DNA of 64,000 bases from Rhodococcus sp. SGAir0479 (lineage in GTDB: Bacteria > Actinomycetota > Actinomycetes > Mycobacteriales > Mycobacteriaceae). The stretch is taken from contig NZ_CP039432.1 of NCBI RefSeq assembly GCF_005484805.1, positions 1,302,001 to 1,366,000 on the forward strand. Direction: 5' to 3'. Positions 17,348 through 27,283 of the stretch are shown one piece after another. Made by a program: the position numbers and the translations under genes. The notes under the pieces are model-generated. The model searched no databases and had not been told where the DNA came from. It saw only the letters and a program-made list of their open reading frames with translations. How positions within the stretch are numbered: position 1 is the first letter of the stretch; every line of letters starts with the position of its first letter.

Positions 17348-17742
17348 ATTTGCTCCGGCGGGGCGTTTCCGCTTCCCCGGTGCGGTGAGAACATTAGCGG
17401 ACCATTTGAGAAAGGCACAAATCTCCTGGTCAGAACATGAATAGCGGGCATCGAGACTTGTATGCGACCTCCGTCGACCCCGCCGCGGCGGGTCTGTGTG
17501 GGATCTCGTTCCCGCCGTGGGTTCCGCCTGGGGGTTCCGCGACCCACGCGCGCGTGCGGCCACGCGCCTGTGCGCGCGAGAGGGCTCGTCCACGCGGGCC
17601 GACCGCCGCCGAGTCGGGCCGGTGCCGCGGTCGGCCGGCACCGTCTTCCGGAGCCGAAAAGCCACCGACCAGGGGATTCGTGTTCGGCGCAGGTGCGTGT
17701 TAGTGTTTCGTCTCGTTCGACCGCGACAGTTCGTCGCGGTTC
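17348..17742. other. Intergenic stretch with no supported gene
   Basis: About 395 bp between the minus-strand tRNA cluster and the plus-strand tRNA-Val. It should contain both tRNA promoters. The open frames here are short and overlap each other in several frames; none shows a family motif or a convincing ribosome-binding site, so I call no gene. Confidence 0.6.
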
Positions 17743-17814
17743 GGTCCCGTGGCTCAGTGGAAGAGCGTCCCGTTCACACCGGGGAGGTCGCTGGTTCGAT
17801 CCCAGCCGGGACCA
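17743..17814 (+). tRNA. tRNA-Val (CAC)
   Basis: Acceptor GGTCCCG/CGGGACC, anticodon loop TTCACAC, T-arm GGTTCGATCC; no encoded CCA. It reads GUG, complementing the GAC isoacceptors nearby. A strong terminator hairpin follows 15 bp downstream. Confidence 0.95.
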
Positions 17815-17829
17815 CGCACGATATTCGAG

Positions 17830-17859
17830 AAGCCGCCCCTCCAGCAGGAGGGGCGGCTT
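17830..17859 (+). terminator. Intrinsic terminator after tRNA-Val(CAC)
   Basis: AAGCCGCCCCTCC (17830-17842) pairs with GGAGGGGCGGCTT (17847-17859) around an AGCA loop and runs into TTTCTT, giving a canonical rho-independent terminator. Confidence 0.88.
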
Positions 17860-17902
17860 TCTTCGTATCTCCGGCCGGGAGGACCGTCGTGCCGGGCAGC
17901 GG

Positions 17903-18754
17903 TCAGGGCCCCTCGATCGGCGCGGATACGACGAGGATGTCGGACGGGACGGCGTCGACGACCCATCCGCCGAGGGGGTCGCCCGGGAACTGGGTCGCCA
18001 CGACGTCGGCGACCACATCACGCAACGGAACCGTGGGCGACGGTTGCGGGGCCGGGCCGAACGCACGCAGCACGTCGGTCGTCTGGTCGGCGGCGGTGCC
18101 GTTGGTTGCCGCCGCCACCGAGTAGCCGTTCCCGATGGTGGCCGAGTTCACCACCGGCGGACCGTAGTCGGACCATCCCCATTTCGTGCCTTCCGCGCCG
18201 GGGAGGCGGGCGGTTCCCCAGTTCTGGTACGTCCCGTCCGCAGCCGCCGGGGCGGCGTCGCGCATCCACCCGAGGATCGGCGACCGCGGGTCCTGGGCCT
18301 TCTTGACCTCGAGGAACCGGACGGTGTCGGCGGTGGAGGTGTAGGAATTGCCCCAGAACGCCGCGCCCGAAGTCGCGGTCAACCCGTACTGCGCGGCCGG
18401 TCCGTCGATGGAATTCGGATACTTCGCATAGAGCCGGGACGCCGCGCCGTCGTCGGAGAAGCGGATCATCCGCTCGGCGAGCTCGCGGTCGGTGGTGGAA
18501 CCGTCGCCGTGCTGGAGGGCGAAATCGGCGATGTACAGCTTGACGGTGGACAGCCCGGGTCGCGCCGCGAACTGATTCGCCGTCCCGACGCTCCACCCCG
18601 TGTTCGAGTCGGTGAACGTGAGCGCGGTGCGGTCCGGGACGGATCCCAGGTCGCCGGGGACGATGGGAGCGGCCGGCGCCTGGCCTGCCGTGCCGGGGAA
18701 CACTGCAATGGCCGCAGCGGCCCCGAGTCCCAGTGGAGTGATGCGGTATTTCAC
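17903..18754 (-). CDS. Secreted protein resembling class A beta-lactamase/serine hydrolases
   Basis: This 283-residue protein has an N-terminal signal peptide (hydrophobic LGLGAAAAIAVF, Ala-rich cleavage region GQAPAAP). In the mature part LSTVKLYIADFAL carries an SxxK motif like the catalytic serine-lysine of the beta-lactamase/transpeptidase fold, and SDDGAASRLYAKY sits where the SxN/SDN loop would be. A GTKWGWSDYG stretch could stand for the third (KTG) element. These are weak resemblances; the protein may be a non-lactamase cell-wall or unassigned serine hydrolase. GTG 18754 is chosen for the signal peptide. A much longer open frame upstream is not supported. It is monocistronic and convergent with tRNA-Val. 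Confidence 0.6.
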   Translation of the reverse strand: MKYRITPLGLGAAAAIAVFPGTAGQAPAAPIVPGDLGSVPDRTALTFTDSNTGWSVGTANQFAARPGLSTVKLYIADFALQHGDGSTTDRELAERMIRFSDDGAASRLYAKYPNSIDGPAAQYGLTATSGAAFWGNSYTSTADTVRFLEVKKAQDPRSPILGWMRDAAPAAADGTYQNWGTARLPGAEGTKWGWSDYGPPVVNSATIGNGYSVAAATNGTAADQTTDVLRAFGPAPQPSPTVPLRDVVADVVATQFPGDPLGGWVVDAVPSDILVVSAPIEGP

Positions 18755-19069
18755 GAGGGTCCGCCCTTCGTCGTCGAATATCCGGACATGCGCGCATCGG
18801 GATGTTCGACCGGCTGTCGCGCCGCCCGAAAACCCTTGTGTACCTACAGACATTCGTCGACGAACCGCTCTCGCTGTTCCAAGTCCAATCGTAGGACGGG
18901 GGCGGCGGATCCGCTGCGCTCCGAGGGAGCGGCCACGCCCGCCGCCGGCAGCCTGCGGGCCGCGCTGCCGGGTTTTGCCACGAGCCGGCTCCGGGGTCCT
19001 CGGTAGTCTGGGACGGTCGGAGGGTCGTCCCCGCCGACGGGGCCTCGAGCGCGACGGTAGGTGTGGACG
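18755..19069. other. Divergent intergenic region
   Basis: About 315 bp between the secreted-protein gene and the PGPGW gene. It has GC-rich hairpin-forming stretches (18900-18990) and a TAGTCT that could be a -10 element at 19004-19009 for the rightward gene. I see no coding signal or known RNA motif. Confidence 0.4.
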
Positions 19070-19561
19070 ATGGGTGATCCGGTGACCGGGGAGAAGGCCG
19101 CCGAACGCGACCACGGGTCGGCGGGCCCGGAAGAGTCCGGTTTCCGTCCGGGTCAGGCGCTCGAGGAGATCGAGAACAAGTGGCGACGCCGTCGCCGGCG
19201 AATCGCCGCGAACACGTCGCTCAACCTCGCCTATCGCATCGGCGTGGGGGTCGTCGGCACGCTCGTCCTGGCCGCGGGCATCGTGGCGATTCCGTATCCC
19301 GGTCCGGGGTGGCTGATCGTGTTCGCCGGACTGGGCATCCTCGCCTCCGAGTTCGCGTGGGCGCACCGGCTGCTGCACTGGGTGCGCGCCCGTTACGACC
19401 GTTTCATGGAGTGGTTCTCCCACCAGTCCGCCGTCGTCAAGGCGCTCGGGGTGCTGTTCACGACGATCGTCGTCGTCGCGACACTGTGGGTGCTCGGCAC
19501 CTTCCATCTGCTCGGAACGTGGGTGGGACTCGAGCAGCCGTGGTTGGAGAGCCCGCTGTAA
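19070..19561 (+). CDS. PGPGW-motif transmembrane protein (TIGR02611 type)
   Basis: This 163-residue membrane protein has a charged N-terminal tail rich in arginine (WRRRRRRI) and three hydrophobic segments. The signature IPYPGPGWLIVFAGLGILASE lies at the second segment (the isoleucine-to-glutamate span, about residues 77-97) and defines the PGPGW/TIGR02611 family. The function is unknown; the family is common in actinobacteria. ATG 19070 follows a GGTAGGTG ribosome-binding stretch. It lies directly upstream of thrS but is probably a separate transcription unit. Confidence 0.8.
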   Translation: MGDPVTGEKAAERDHGSAGPEESGFRPGQALEEIENKWRRRRRRIAANTSLNLAYRIGVGVVGTLVLAAGIVAIPYPGPGWLIVFAGLGILASEFAWAHRLLHWVRARYDRFMEWFSHQSAVVKALGVLFTTIVVVATLWVLGTFHLLGTWVGLEQPWLESPL

Positions 19562-19670
19562 CGCGCGGTCGGCGCGACGGTGGTACGGCTCCACTGATCA
19601 CGATGCGGTGCCGATAACATGGGATCGCCCCTCATCCCGGGGCACACCTCATACCTAGGAGCGCATCGCC

Positions 19671-21731
19671 GTGACCACGCCCGCATCCGTTACCCCAGCC
19701 GCACGCGTCCGAGTGCCCGCCGGGACCACTGCGGGCACGGCGGTTCGCGAGGCGGGCCTGCCCGGCAAGGGCCCCGACGCGGTCGTCGTGGTCCGCGACG
19801 CCGAGGGCAACCTCAAGGACCTGTCGTGGGCGCCGGACGTGGACGTCGAGGTCGAGGCCGTCGCCGCGGACACCGAGGACGGGCGCAGCGTCATCCGACA
19901 CTCGGCCGCGCACGTGCTCGCGCAGGCCGTCCAGCAGGAGTTCCCCGAGGCCAAGCTCGGTATCGGCCCGCCGATCAAGGACGGCTTCTACTACGACTTC
20001 CAGGTGGAGCGCCCGTTCACGCCCGAGGATCTCGCCAAGCTCGAGAAGCGCATGAAGAAGATCGTCAAGGACGCGCAGCGCTTCTCCCGGCGGGTGGTCG
20101 AGGATCTCGAGGACGCCCGCACCGAACTGGCGAGCGAGCCGTTCAAGCTCGAGCTGATCAGCGACAAAGCAGACGAGTCGCTATCTGACGACCCCGAGGT
20201 CATGGAGGTCGGTGGCGGCGAGCTGACGATCTACGACAACCTCAACCCGCGCACCGGTGAGGTGATCTGGAAGGACCTGTGCCGCGGTCCGCACATCCCG
20301 ACCACCAAGTACATCCCGGCCTTCAAGATCACCCGCAGCTCGGCGGCCTACTGGCGCGGCGACCAGAGCCGCGAGGACCTCCAGCGCATCTACGGCACCG
20401 CGTGGGAGTCGACGGAGGCGCTCGACAAGCACCTCGAGCTGCTGGCCGAGGCGGAGCGCCGCGACCACCGCAAGCTCGGTGCCGAACTCGATCTGTTCTC
20501 GTTCCCGGACGAGCTGGGCTCGGGCCTGCCGGTGTTCCATCCCAAGGGCGGCATCATCCGCCAGGAGATGGAGAACTACTCCCGCAAGCGGCACGTCGAG
20601 GAGGGTTACGAGTTCGTCTACTCGCCGCACATCACCAAGGGACATCTGTACGAGGTCTCCGGTCACCTCGACTGGTACAAGGACGGCATGTTCCCGGCGA
20701 TGCACATCGACGAGGAACTCAATGAGGACGGCACCGTCCGCAAGCCCGGTCAGGACTACTACCTCAAGCCGATGAACTGCCCGATGCACAACCTCGTGTT
20801 CGGGTCGCGGGGTCGCTCCTACCGGGAGTTGCCGCTGCGCCTGTTCGAGTTCGGCTCGGTGTACCGCTACGAGAAGTCCGGCGTCGTACACGGACTGACC
20901 CGGGTCCGCGGCATGACGCAGGACGACGCGCACATCTACTGCACCAAGGAGCAGATGCGCGACGAGCTGACCACCACGCTGCAGTTCGTGCTGGGACTGC
21001 TGAAGGACTACGGCCTCGACGACTTCTACCTCGAGCTGTCGACCAAGAACCCGGAGAAGTTCGTCGGCGACGACGCGCTGTGGGAAGAGGCCACCGAGAC
21101 GCTGCGCGAGGTCGGTGAGGCGTCGGGCCTGAACCTGGTGCCGGATCCGGGTGGAGCCGCGTTCTACGGCCCGAAGATCTCGGTCCAGGTGCAGGACGCG
21201 CTGGGCCGCAGCTGGCAGATGTCGACGATCCAGCTCGACTTCAACCTGCCCGAGCGTTTCGACCTCGAGTACACCGGTAGCGACGGCACCAAGCAGCGTC
21301 CGGTGATGATCCACCGCGCGCTGTTCGGTTCGATCGAGCGGTTCTTCGGTGTCCTCACCGAGCACTACGCGGGCGCGTTCCCGGCGTGGCTGGCCCCCGT
21401 TCAGGTGGTCGCCATTCCGGTGGCCGAGGCGTTCGAGGATCACCTGTTCGACGTCGTCAGGCAGCTCAAGGCTGCCGGCGTGCGGGCCGAGGTGGACGTC
21501 AGCGACGACCGCATGCAGAAGAAGATCCGCAATCACACCACGCAGAAGGTGCCGTTCATGCTGCTCGCGGGTGAGCGGGACGTCGAGGCCGGAGCGGTGA
21601 GCTTCCGCTTCCGCGACGGCACGCAGGTCAACGGCGTGCCCGTCCAGAAGGCGGTCCAGATGATCGGCGAGTGGATCGGGCGTCGTGAGAATGCCTCGCC
21701 CACAGCCGAACTCGTCGGTGGTGCCCAGTGA
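19671..21731 (+). CDS. thrS: Threonyl-tRNA synthetase
   Basis: This 686-residue class II aminoacyl-tRNA synthetase charges tRNA-Thr. Domains in order are TGS (residues ~5-70), the editing domain with the [11 protein letters not shown] metal-site histidines (~78-88), the catalytic core (motif 2 region [14 protein letters not shown]; zinc ligands include C in NCPMHN), and the C-terminal anticodon-binding domain. GTG 19671 follows AGGAG at 19656-19660. Its stop overlaps the next gene (GTGA). It heads the thrS-HIT-pgsA-patA-pimA-NUDIX order known from M. tuberculosis (Rv2614c-Rv2609c). Confidence 0.97.
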   Translation: MTTPASVTPAARVRVPAGTTAGTAVREAGLPGKGPDAVVVVRDAEGNLKDLSWAPDVDVEVEAVAADTEDGRSVIRHSAAHVLAQAVQQEFPEAKLGIGPPIKDGFYYDFQVERPFTPEDLAKLEKRMKKIVKDAQRFSRRVVEDLEDARTELASEPFKLELISDKADESLSDDPEVMEVGGGELTIYDNLNPRTGEVIWKDLCRGPHIPTTKYIPAFKITRSSAAYWRGDQSREDLQRIYGTAWESTEALDKHLELLAEAERRDHRKLGAELDLFSFPDELGSGLPVFHPKGGIIRQEMENYSRKRHVEEGYEFVYSPHITKGHLYEVSGHLDWYKDGMFPAMHIDEELNEDGTVRKPGQDYYLKPMNCPMHNLVFGSRGRSYRELPLRLFEFGSVYRYEKSGVVHGLTRVRGMTQDDAHIYCTKEQMRDELTTTLQFVLGLLKDYGLDDFYLELSTKNPEKFVGDDALWEEATETLREVGEASGLNLVPDPGGAAFYGPKISVQVQDALGRSWQMSTIQLDFNLPERFDLEYTGSDGTKQRPVMIHRALFGSIERFFGVLTEHYAGAFPAWLAPVQVVAIPVAEAFEDHLFDVVRQLKAAGVRAEVDVSDDRMQKKIRNHTTQKVPFMLLAGERDVEAGAVSFRFRDGTQVNGVPVQKAVQMIGEWIGRRENASPTAELVGGAQ

Positions 21732-22288
21732 GCGACCAGCCCGAGGAGAACACCGAGAACGGCGTGCTCGTCGACGTCGGCGCGGGCGACGCGGACCACC
21801 TGCAGCGACTGTGGTCACCGCATCGCATGTCGTACATCGCCGAGGCGCCCAAGACGTCGAGCTCGAGCGAGGGCCCGTTCAGCGAGATCCCCAAGCTCAG
21901 CGACGAGGACGGACTGATCGTGGCGCGCGGCGAATCCGTGTACGCCGTGCTCAACCTCTACCCCTACAACCCGGGGCACATGATGGTGGTGCCGTACCGG
22001 CGGGTCGCCGCGCTCGAGGACCTCACGGCCGAGGAGAGCGCCGAGCTGATGGCGTTCACGCAGCGAGCGATCCGCGTCATCAAGCGGGTCTCGCGGCCGG
22101 ACGGTTTCAACGTGGGCCTCAACCTGGGTGGCGCCGCCGGCGGGTCGCTCGCCGAGCACCTGCACCAGCACATCGTGCCGCGGTGGGGCGGTGACGCGAA
22201 CTTCATCACCATCCTCGGTGGCGCCAAGGTGATGCCGCAGCTGCTCCGCGAGACGCGGGCCTTGCTCGCGGGGGCCTGGAACGAGTGA
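21728..22288 (+). CDS. HIT-family AP4A phosphorylase-like protein
   Basis: This 186-residue histidine-triad protein has its triad in [11 protein letters not shown] (residues ~140-150), after a [14 protein letters not shown] strand. The M. tuberculosis positional equivalent Rv2613c is a diadenosine tetraphosphate phosphorylase, so degradation of Ap4A is the likely activity. The GTG start overlaps the thrS stop by 4 bp. The pairing with thrS is sensible, since aminoacyl-tRNA synthetases make Ap4A as a by-product. Confidence 0.92.
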   Translation: MSDQPEENTENGVLVDVGAGDADHLQRLWSPHRMSYIAEAPKTSSSSEGPFSEIPKLSDEDGLIVARGESVYAVLNLYPYNPGHMMVVPYRRVAALEDLTAEESAELMAFTQRAIRVIKRVSRPDGFNVGLNLGGAAGGSLAEHLHQHIVPRWGGDANFITILGGAKVMPQLLRETRALLAGAWNE

Positions 22289-22379
22289 TTCACCGAGGTC
22301 CGGGGCACGGCATGGCAGGATCGGGGTCCGGGTTCGCGAAGATCCGGACGGGTGACCGTAGGTGGGAGGGGGGAGTGGA

Positions 22380-23066
22380 ATGCTGAGCTTCTTCGGGCGC
22401 GCATCGGTGTCCAAGGTGACGGCACCGATGGGTCGGGCCCTGGTGAAGACCGGGCTGACCCCCGACGCCGTCACGGTGTTCGGGACCGTCGCGAGCATCG
22501 CGGGGGCGCTGACACTCTTCCCGTCCGGTCACTTGTTCTGGGGAACCATCCTCATCTGGTTCTTCGTGATGTTCGACATGCTCGACGGTGCGATGGCCCG
22601 CGCCCGGGGCGGCGGCACGCGGTACGGGGCGGTGCTCGACGCGACGTGCGACCGGATCGCGGACGGTGCGATCTTCGCGGGCCTGGCGTGGTGGGCGGTG
22701 TACCACGAGAACAGCAAGAGCTTGCTGATCGCGACGCTGATCTGCCTCGTGAGCTCGCAGGTGATCTCGTACGCCAAGGCGCGCGCGGAGGCCAGCGGGC
22801 TGTCCGCCGACGGTGGTCTCATCGAGCGCCCCGACCGGTTGATCATCGTGCTCGTCGGTGCCGGATTCACCGGAATCGCAGGGCATTTCGACATCGCCTG
22901 GCTGCACTGGGCGGTGTACGTGGCGATGTGGATCCTCGCCGTCGCGAGCATCGTCACGGTGTTCCAGCGGGTACTGGCCGTCCGGAACTCGGCGGGCGCG
23001 CGGGACCTGTTGCCGATCGCGCCGCCACGGGCCGACGCGAACCACGGTGCGGAGGAATCGTCGTGA
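22380..23066 (+). CDS. pgsA: Phosphatidylinositol phosphate synthase (CDP-alcohol phosphatidyltransferase)
   Basis: This 228-residue membrane enzyme transfers the phosphatidyl group from CDP-diacylglycerol to inositol-1-phosphate, giving phosphatidylinositol phosphate. The CDP-alcohol signature D-x2-D-G-x2-A-R-x8-G-x3-D-x3-D is visible in MLDGAMARARGGGTRYGAVL and the following DATCDRIAD. About six membrane helices are present. ATG 22380 follows a very strong GGGAGGGGGGAG site. It overlaps patA (GTGA) and begins the phosphatidylinositol mannoside block pgsA-patA-pimA. Confidence 0.95.
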   Translation: MLSFFGRASVSKVTAPMGRALVKTGLTPDAVTVFGTVASIAGALTLFPSGHLFWGTILIWFFVMFDMLDGAMARARGGGTRYGAVLDATCDRIADGAIFAGLAWWAVYHENSKSLLIATLICLVSSQVISYAKARAEASGLSADGGLIERPDRLIIVLVGAGFTGIAGHFDIAWLHWAVYVAMWILAVASIVTVFQRVLAVRNSAGARDLLPIAPPRADANHGAEESS

Positions 23067-23968
23067 CGTTCTCGGAGCGGGCGACCGACCTCGGCTACGC
23101 GGCCGGCTGGCGCGTCGTGCGGGCGCTGCCCGAGCGGATGGCCACCGCGCTGTTCGACGCGGGCGCGGACTTCGCGGCGCGCCGCGGAGGCGGCCCACAG
23201 CAGTTGCGTCGCAACCTCGCCCGCGTGCTGGGCGTACCACCCGAGCAGGTCCCCGACGAGTTGCTGCGGGACTCGCTGCGCTCCTACGCCCGGTACTGGC
23301 GCGAGGCTTTTCGGCTGCCGTCGATGGACCTGGCGGAGACCCGCGCGAAGGTCGACCGGACGGTGGTCGGAACCGAGCACCTCGAGAAGGCGATGGCCGA
23401 GGGCAAGGGTGCGGTCCTCGCCCTGCCGCACAGCGGGAACTGGGACATGGCCGGAGTGTGGTGCACTCAGACGTGGGGTGGGTTGTCCACCGTCGCCGAG
23501 CGCCTGAAGCCGGAGTCGCTGTACCGGCGGTTCGTCGCGTACCGGGAGAGCCTCGGCATGGAGATCTTCCCCCTCAGCGGCGGCGAGCAGCCCCCGTTCG
23601 GTGAGCTGGCGAAGCGGTTGCGCGAGAACAAGGTCGTGTGCCTGCTCGGTGAACGCGATCTGGCCGCCAAGGGCGTGCCGGTGACGTTCTTCGGCGAGCC
23701 CACGCGCATGCCGGCCGGCCCGGCCAAGCTCGCGATCGAGACCGGGGCGGCGTTGCTGCCCGTCCACTGCTGGTTCGTCGACGGCGGCTGGGGATTCTCG
23801 ATCGATCCGCCGGTGGACGTCTCGGTCGGGGTCGACGGTGCCACGCAGGCGTTGGCCGACCGCTACGCCGCGAACATCGCCGCGCACCCGGCCGACTGGC
23901 ACATGCTCCAGCCGCTGTGGCTCGACGACCTCTCGGAGGCGCGTCGCGCTCGCATGGAGTCGCGATGA
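23063..23968 (+). CDS. patA: Phosphatidylinositol mannoside acyltransferase
   Basis: This 301-residue lysophospholipid-type acyltransferase acylates the 6-position of the mannose at the inositol 2-position in PIM1/PIM2, on the cytoplasmic face of the membrane. Catalytic-type elements are ALPHSGNWDMAG (His with HxxxxD spacing) and LLGERDLAAKGVPVTFFGEP (conserved Glu). The start GTG 23063 overlaps pgsA and the stop overlaps pimA (ATGA), so the three are coupled. Confidence 0.94.
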   Translation: MTFSERATDLGYAAGWRVVRALPERMATALFDAGADFAARRGGGPQQLRRNLARVLGVPPEQVPDELLRDSLRSYARYWREAFRLPSMDLAETRAKVDRTVVGTEHLEKAMAEGKGAVLALPHSGNWDMAGVWCTQTWGGLSTVAERLKPESLYRRFVAYRESLGMEIFPLSGGEQPPFGELAKRLRENKVVCLLGERDLAAKGVPVTFFGEPTRMPAGPAKLAIETGAALLPVHCWFVDGGWGFSIDPPVDVSVGVDGATQALADRYAANIAAHPADWHMLQPLWLDDLSEARRARMESR

Positions 23969-25092
23969 AGATCGGCATGGTCTGCCCGTACTCCTTCGAC
24001 GTACCGGGCGGTGTGCAGGCGCACGTCGCCGAGCTCGCGGAGGTGCTGATCGAGCGCGGGCACAAGGTCAGCGTTCTCGCGCCGGCATCGGACGGCACCG
24101 AGTTGCCCGACTTCGTGGTGTCGGCGGGACGCGCGGTGGCCATCCCCTACAACGGATCGGTGGCGCGGCTGACGTTCGGACCGGTGTCGTACGCCCGCAC
24201 GCGCCGCTGGATCGCCGAGAACGACTTCGACGTGCTGCACATCCACGAACCCAACGCGCCGAGCCTGTCGATGCTCGCGATGAAGATCGCCGAGGGGCCG
24301 ATCGTCGCGACGTTCCACACCTCGACCACGAAGTCGCTGGTGCTGAGCACGTTCCAGGGGGTGCTGCAGCCGTACCTCGAGAAGATCAGTGGCCGGATCG
24401 CGGTGTCCGAACTGGCCCGGCGCTGGCAGGTCGAGTCGCTCGGATCCGACGCCGTCGAGATCCCCAACGGCGTCGACGTCCCGGCCTTCGCCGATGCCCC
24501 GCTCCTGCCGGGGTATCCGCGTCCGGGCAGGACGGTGCTGTTCCTGGGCCGCTACGACGAGCCGCGCAAGGGCATGGCAGTGCTCCTCGGCGCCCTGCCC
24601 GCCCTGGCCGAGAAGTACCCCGACCTCGAGATCCTCGTGGTGGGCCGCGGCGACGAGGAGAAGCTGCGCAAGGAGGCGGGTCCGTTCGCCCGGCACCTGC
24701 GTCTGCTCGGACAGGTCAGTGACGCCGAGAAGGCGTCGGCACTGCGCAGCGCCGACGTGTACTGCGCCCCCAACCTCGGGGGCGAGAGCTTCGGCATCGT
24801 GCTCGTCGAGGCGATGGCGGCCGGGGCCCCCGTCGTCGCGAGCGAGCTCGACGCGTTCCGGCGGGTGCTGCGGGACGGCACCGCGGGATTGCTGGTCCCG
24901 GTCGGGGACTCGGCCGCTCTCGCGGCGGCGATCGACTCCGTGCTCGGCGACGACGACCGCCGCAGGGCGCTGACCGACGCGGCGCGCGTCGTGGTCGGGG
25001 AGTACGACTGGCCGGTCGTCGCGGAGCAGATCCTGCGGGTGTACGAGACCGTCACGGTGGGCTCCACCGGTGTGCGTGAGGTGCGTTCGTGA
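23965..25092 (+). CDS. pimA: Phosphatidylinositol alpha-mannosyltransferase
   Basis: This 375-residue GT-B fold GT4 enzyme transfers the first mannose from GDP-mannose to phosphatidylinositol. Visible are the N-terminal MVCPYSFDVPGGVQAHV (GG loop), LHIHEPNAPSLS, the donor-binding FLGRYDEPRKGM and the GGESFGIVLVEAMAAG E-x7-E motif. It has no transmembrane segments and associates peripherally with the membrane. It overlaps patA and the NUDIX gene at both ends. Confidence 0.96.
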   Translation: MKIGMVCPYSFDVPGGVQAHVAELAEVLIERGHKVSVLAPASDGTELPDFVVSAGRAVAIPYNGSVARLTFGPVSYARTRRWIAENDFDVLHIHEPNAPSLSMLAMKIAEGPIVATFHTSTTKSLVLSTFQGVLQPYLEKISGRIAVSELARRWQVESLGSDAVEIPNGVDVPAFADAPLLPGYPRPGRTVLFLGRYDEPRKGMAVLLGALPALAEKYPDLEILVVGRGDEEKLRKEAGPFARHLRLLGQVSDAEKASALRSADVYCAPNLGGESFGIVLVEAMAAGAPVVASELDAFRRVLRDGTAGLLVPVGDSAALAAAIDSVLGDDDRRRALTDAARVVVGEYDWPVVAEQILRVYETVTVGSTGVREVRS

Positions 25093-26108
25093 CCTTCTCC
25101 GCCCTGACGATCCTGATCGTCGCGCTCATCGCTGCCGTGATCGCGGTGGTGGGCGCCTGGGCGTACGGCACCGCGAACCGGCTCGACCGGTTGCACGTGC
25201 GCTCGGACCTGTCCTGGCAGGCACTCGACGCGGCGCTGGCGCGCAGGGCCGTCGTCGTCCGTGCCATCGCCGCGGCGATGCCGGCCACGTCGGGGGAGGG
25301 CCGGCGGCTGTCGATGCTCGCCGGTCAGGCCGAGCGCGCCGAGCGTGCGCAGCGCGAGCCCGCCGAGAACGCGCTCTCGGGAGCGCTGGCCACCCTCGAC
25401 ACCCATTCTCTCCCACCGCAGTTGGTCGCCGAGCTCGCCGATGCCGAGGCCCGGGTGCTCATCGCCCGGCGGTTCCACAACGACGCGGTGCGCGACACCC
25501 TCGCGCTGCGCACCCGACGGCCGGTCCGCTGGCTGCATCTGGGTGGCACGGCGCCGCTGCCCACGTACTTCGAGATCGCGGAGCGGCCGGAATCGTCGTC
25601 GGCGTTGCAACTCGACGACGTCCGCACGTCCGCGCGGGTCGTGCTGCTCGACGACCGCGGACGGGTGCTGCTCATGCGTGGGCACGATCCCGCGACCCCC
25701 GAGTCGTCGTTCTGGTTCACCGTGGGCGGCGCCGTCGAGAGCGGGGAGACGCTGCGTGCGGCGGCGGTCCGGGAGATCTCCGAGGAGACGGGCCTCACGG
25801 CGGATCCGGACGCGCTGCGGGGACCGCTGTGGCGGCGGGTGGCGATCTTCCCGTTCGCCGGTGAACTGATCCGCTCCGAGGAGCTGTTCTTCGCCCTGCG
25901 GACCGACGAATTCGTTCCGCATTCCGGGGGTTTCACCGAACTCGAACAGCGCACCATCACCGAGCACCGGTGGTGTACGGCGGCGGACATCCGGACCATC
26001 CAACAGGGCGGGGAGCCGGTGTATCCGCAGGACCTGGCGGCCCTGTTGGACGAGGCGAACATGGCCGTCGTGCGGGCCGACGAGCCGGCGGTCCGCGCGA
26101 TCCGCTGA
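25089..26108 (+). CDS. Membrane-anchored NUDIX hydrolase (Rv2609c-like)
   Basis: This 339-residue protein has an N-terminal transmembrane helix (residues ~4-25) and a helical region of about 120 residues (RSDLSWQALDAALARRAVVV) that resembles LemA-type helices. A C-terminal NUDIX domain carries the full Nudix box G-x5-E-x7-REUxEExGU (GAVESGETLRAAAVREISEE, then TGL). It hydrolyses an unknown nucleoside-diphosphate-linked substrate. The conserved position after pimA suggests a link to mannosyl-donor or lipid metabolism, but this is inference. GTG 25089 overlaps the pimA stop. Confidence 0.88.
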   Translation: MTFSALTILIVALIAAVIAVVGAWAYGTANRLDRLHVRSDLSWQALDAALARRAVVVRAIAAAMPATSGEGRRLSMLAGQAERAERAQREPAENALSGALATLDTHSLPPQLVAELADAEARVLIARRFHNDAVRDTLALRTRRPVRWLHLGGTAPLPTYFEIAERPESSSALQLDDVRTSARVVLLDDRGRVLLMRGHDPATPESSFWFTVGGAVESGETLRAAAVREISEETGLTADPDALRGPLWRRVAIFPFAGELIRSEELFFALRTDEFVPHSGGFTELEQRTITEHRWCTAADIRTIQQGGEPVYPQDLAALLDEANMAVVRADEPAVRAIR

Positions 26109-26255
26109 TATGACGCGGGCCACAGCAGGCCAGCTATCGGGCACTGGCTATCGGGGCCCGGGCGCCGTCGTCCTAGAATTGCGGATGCGCTGCGGTGCCC
26201 CCCGGGGCCGTATGTGTCAGATCATCCGAAGCCGGCGAGAACCCAGGAGTTTGCT

Positions 26256-27158
26256 GTGAGCACCCCCGACACCACCCCCACTACCGGCACGGCGCGCGTG
26301 AAGCGGGGCATGGCCGAGATGCTCAAGGGCGGCGTCATCATGGACGTGGTCACCGCCGAGCAGGCCAAGATCGCCGAGGATGCCGGTGCCGTCGCGGTCA
26401 TGGCGCTCGAGCGGGTGCCCGCCGACATCCGCGCCCAGGGCGGCGTCTCGCGCATGTCGGATCCGGACATGATCGACGGCATCATCTCCGCGGTGTCGAT
26501 CCCGGTGATGGCCAAGGCCCGTATCGGTCACTTCGTCGAGGCCCAGATCCTGCAGTCGTTGGGTGTCGACTACGTCGACGAGTCCGAGGTCCTGACTCCC
26601 GCGGACTACGAGAACCACATCGACAAGTTCGCGTTCACGGTCCCGTTCGTGTGTGGTGCCACCAACCTCGGTGAGGCTTTGCGCCGGATCAACGAGGGTG
26701 CGGCGATGATCCGCTCCAAGGGTGAGGCCGGCACCGGAGACGTCTCCAACGCCACCACCCACATGCGCCGGATCCGTCAGGAGATCCGCCGCCTGACCTC
26801 CCTGCCGGAGGACGAGCTGTACGTCGCGGCGAAGGAGCTGCAGGCGCCGTACGATCTGGTCGTCGAGGTCGCGAAGGCCGGCAAGCTGCCGGTCACCCTG
26901 TTCACCGCCGGCGGTATCGCCACCCCGGCCGACGCGGCGATGATGATGCAGCTCGGCGCCGAGGGTGTGTTCGTCGGCTCGGGTATCTTCAAGTCCGGCA
27001 ACCCGGCCGAGCGGGCCGCCGCGATCGTCAAGGCCACCACCTTCCACGACGATCCGGACGTCCTGGCCAAGGTCTCCCGCGGCCTGGGCGAGGCCATGGT
27101 CGGCATCAACGTCGACGAGATCCCCCAGCCGCACCGCCTCGCCGAGCGCGGCTGGTGA
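26256..27158 (+). CDS. pdxS: Pyridoxal 5'-phosphate synthase, lyase subunit
   Basis: This 300-residue TIM-barrel subunit makes PLP from ribose 5-phosphate, glyceraldehyde 3-phosphate and ammonia supplied by PdxT. Strongly conserved stretches include [53 protein letters not shown] (catalytic lysine region) and the phosphate-binding [18 protein letters not shown] 26256 follows AGGAG at 26245-26249. It is separated from pdxT by tesB, as in M. tuberculosis. A terminator hairpin follows. Confidence 0.97.
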   Translation: MSTPDTTPTTGTARVKRGMAEMLKGGVIMDVVTAEQAKIAEDAGAVAVMALERVPADIRAQGGVSRMSDPDMIDGIISAVSIPVMAKARIGHFVEAQILQSLGVDYVDESEVLTPADYENHIDKFAFTVPFVCGATNLGEALRRINEGAAMIRSKGEAGTGDVSNATTHMRRIRQEIRRLTSLPEDELYVAAKELQAPYDLVVEVAKAGKLPVTLFTAGGIATPADAAMMMQLGAEGVFVGSGIFKSGNPAERAAAIVKATTFHDDPDVLAKVSRGLGEAMVGINVDEIPQPHRLAERGW

Positions 27159-27195
27159 CCTGAGCCCCGATCACTCGGAGCCGAAAGAACGTCGT

Positions 27196-27232
27196 GAACG
27201 CGGTGGGGACCCCGGAGGTCCCCACCGCGTTC
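27196..27232 (+). terminator. Terminator hairpin after pdxS
   Basis: A perfect 16-bp stem (GAACGCGGTGGGGACC, 27196-27211, with its complement at 27217-27232) encloses a 5-nt loop between pdxS and tesB. It has no U-tract. Confidence 0.75.
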
Positions 27233-27283
27233 GCGTGTGTGCGTTGCTAGCCTGAGCGGGCACCCAGCGGAAGGAAGCCGGCC

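Noticed and set aside
17348-17742. Short protein genes in the gap between tRNA genes
   Set aside because: Several overlapping frames are open, none with a motif or ribosome-binding site.
19562-19670. T-box leader before thrS
   Set aside because: The gap is too short and shows no T-box sequence or antiterminator; thrS has only a normal AGGAG site.
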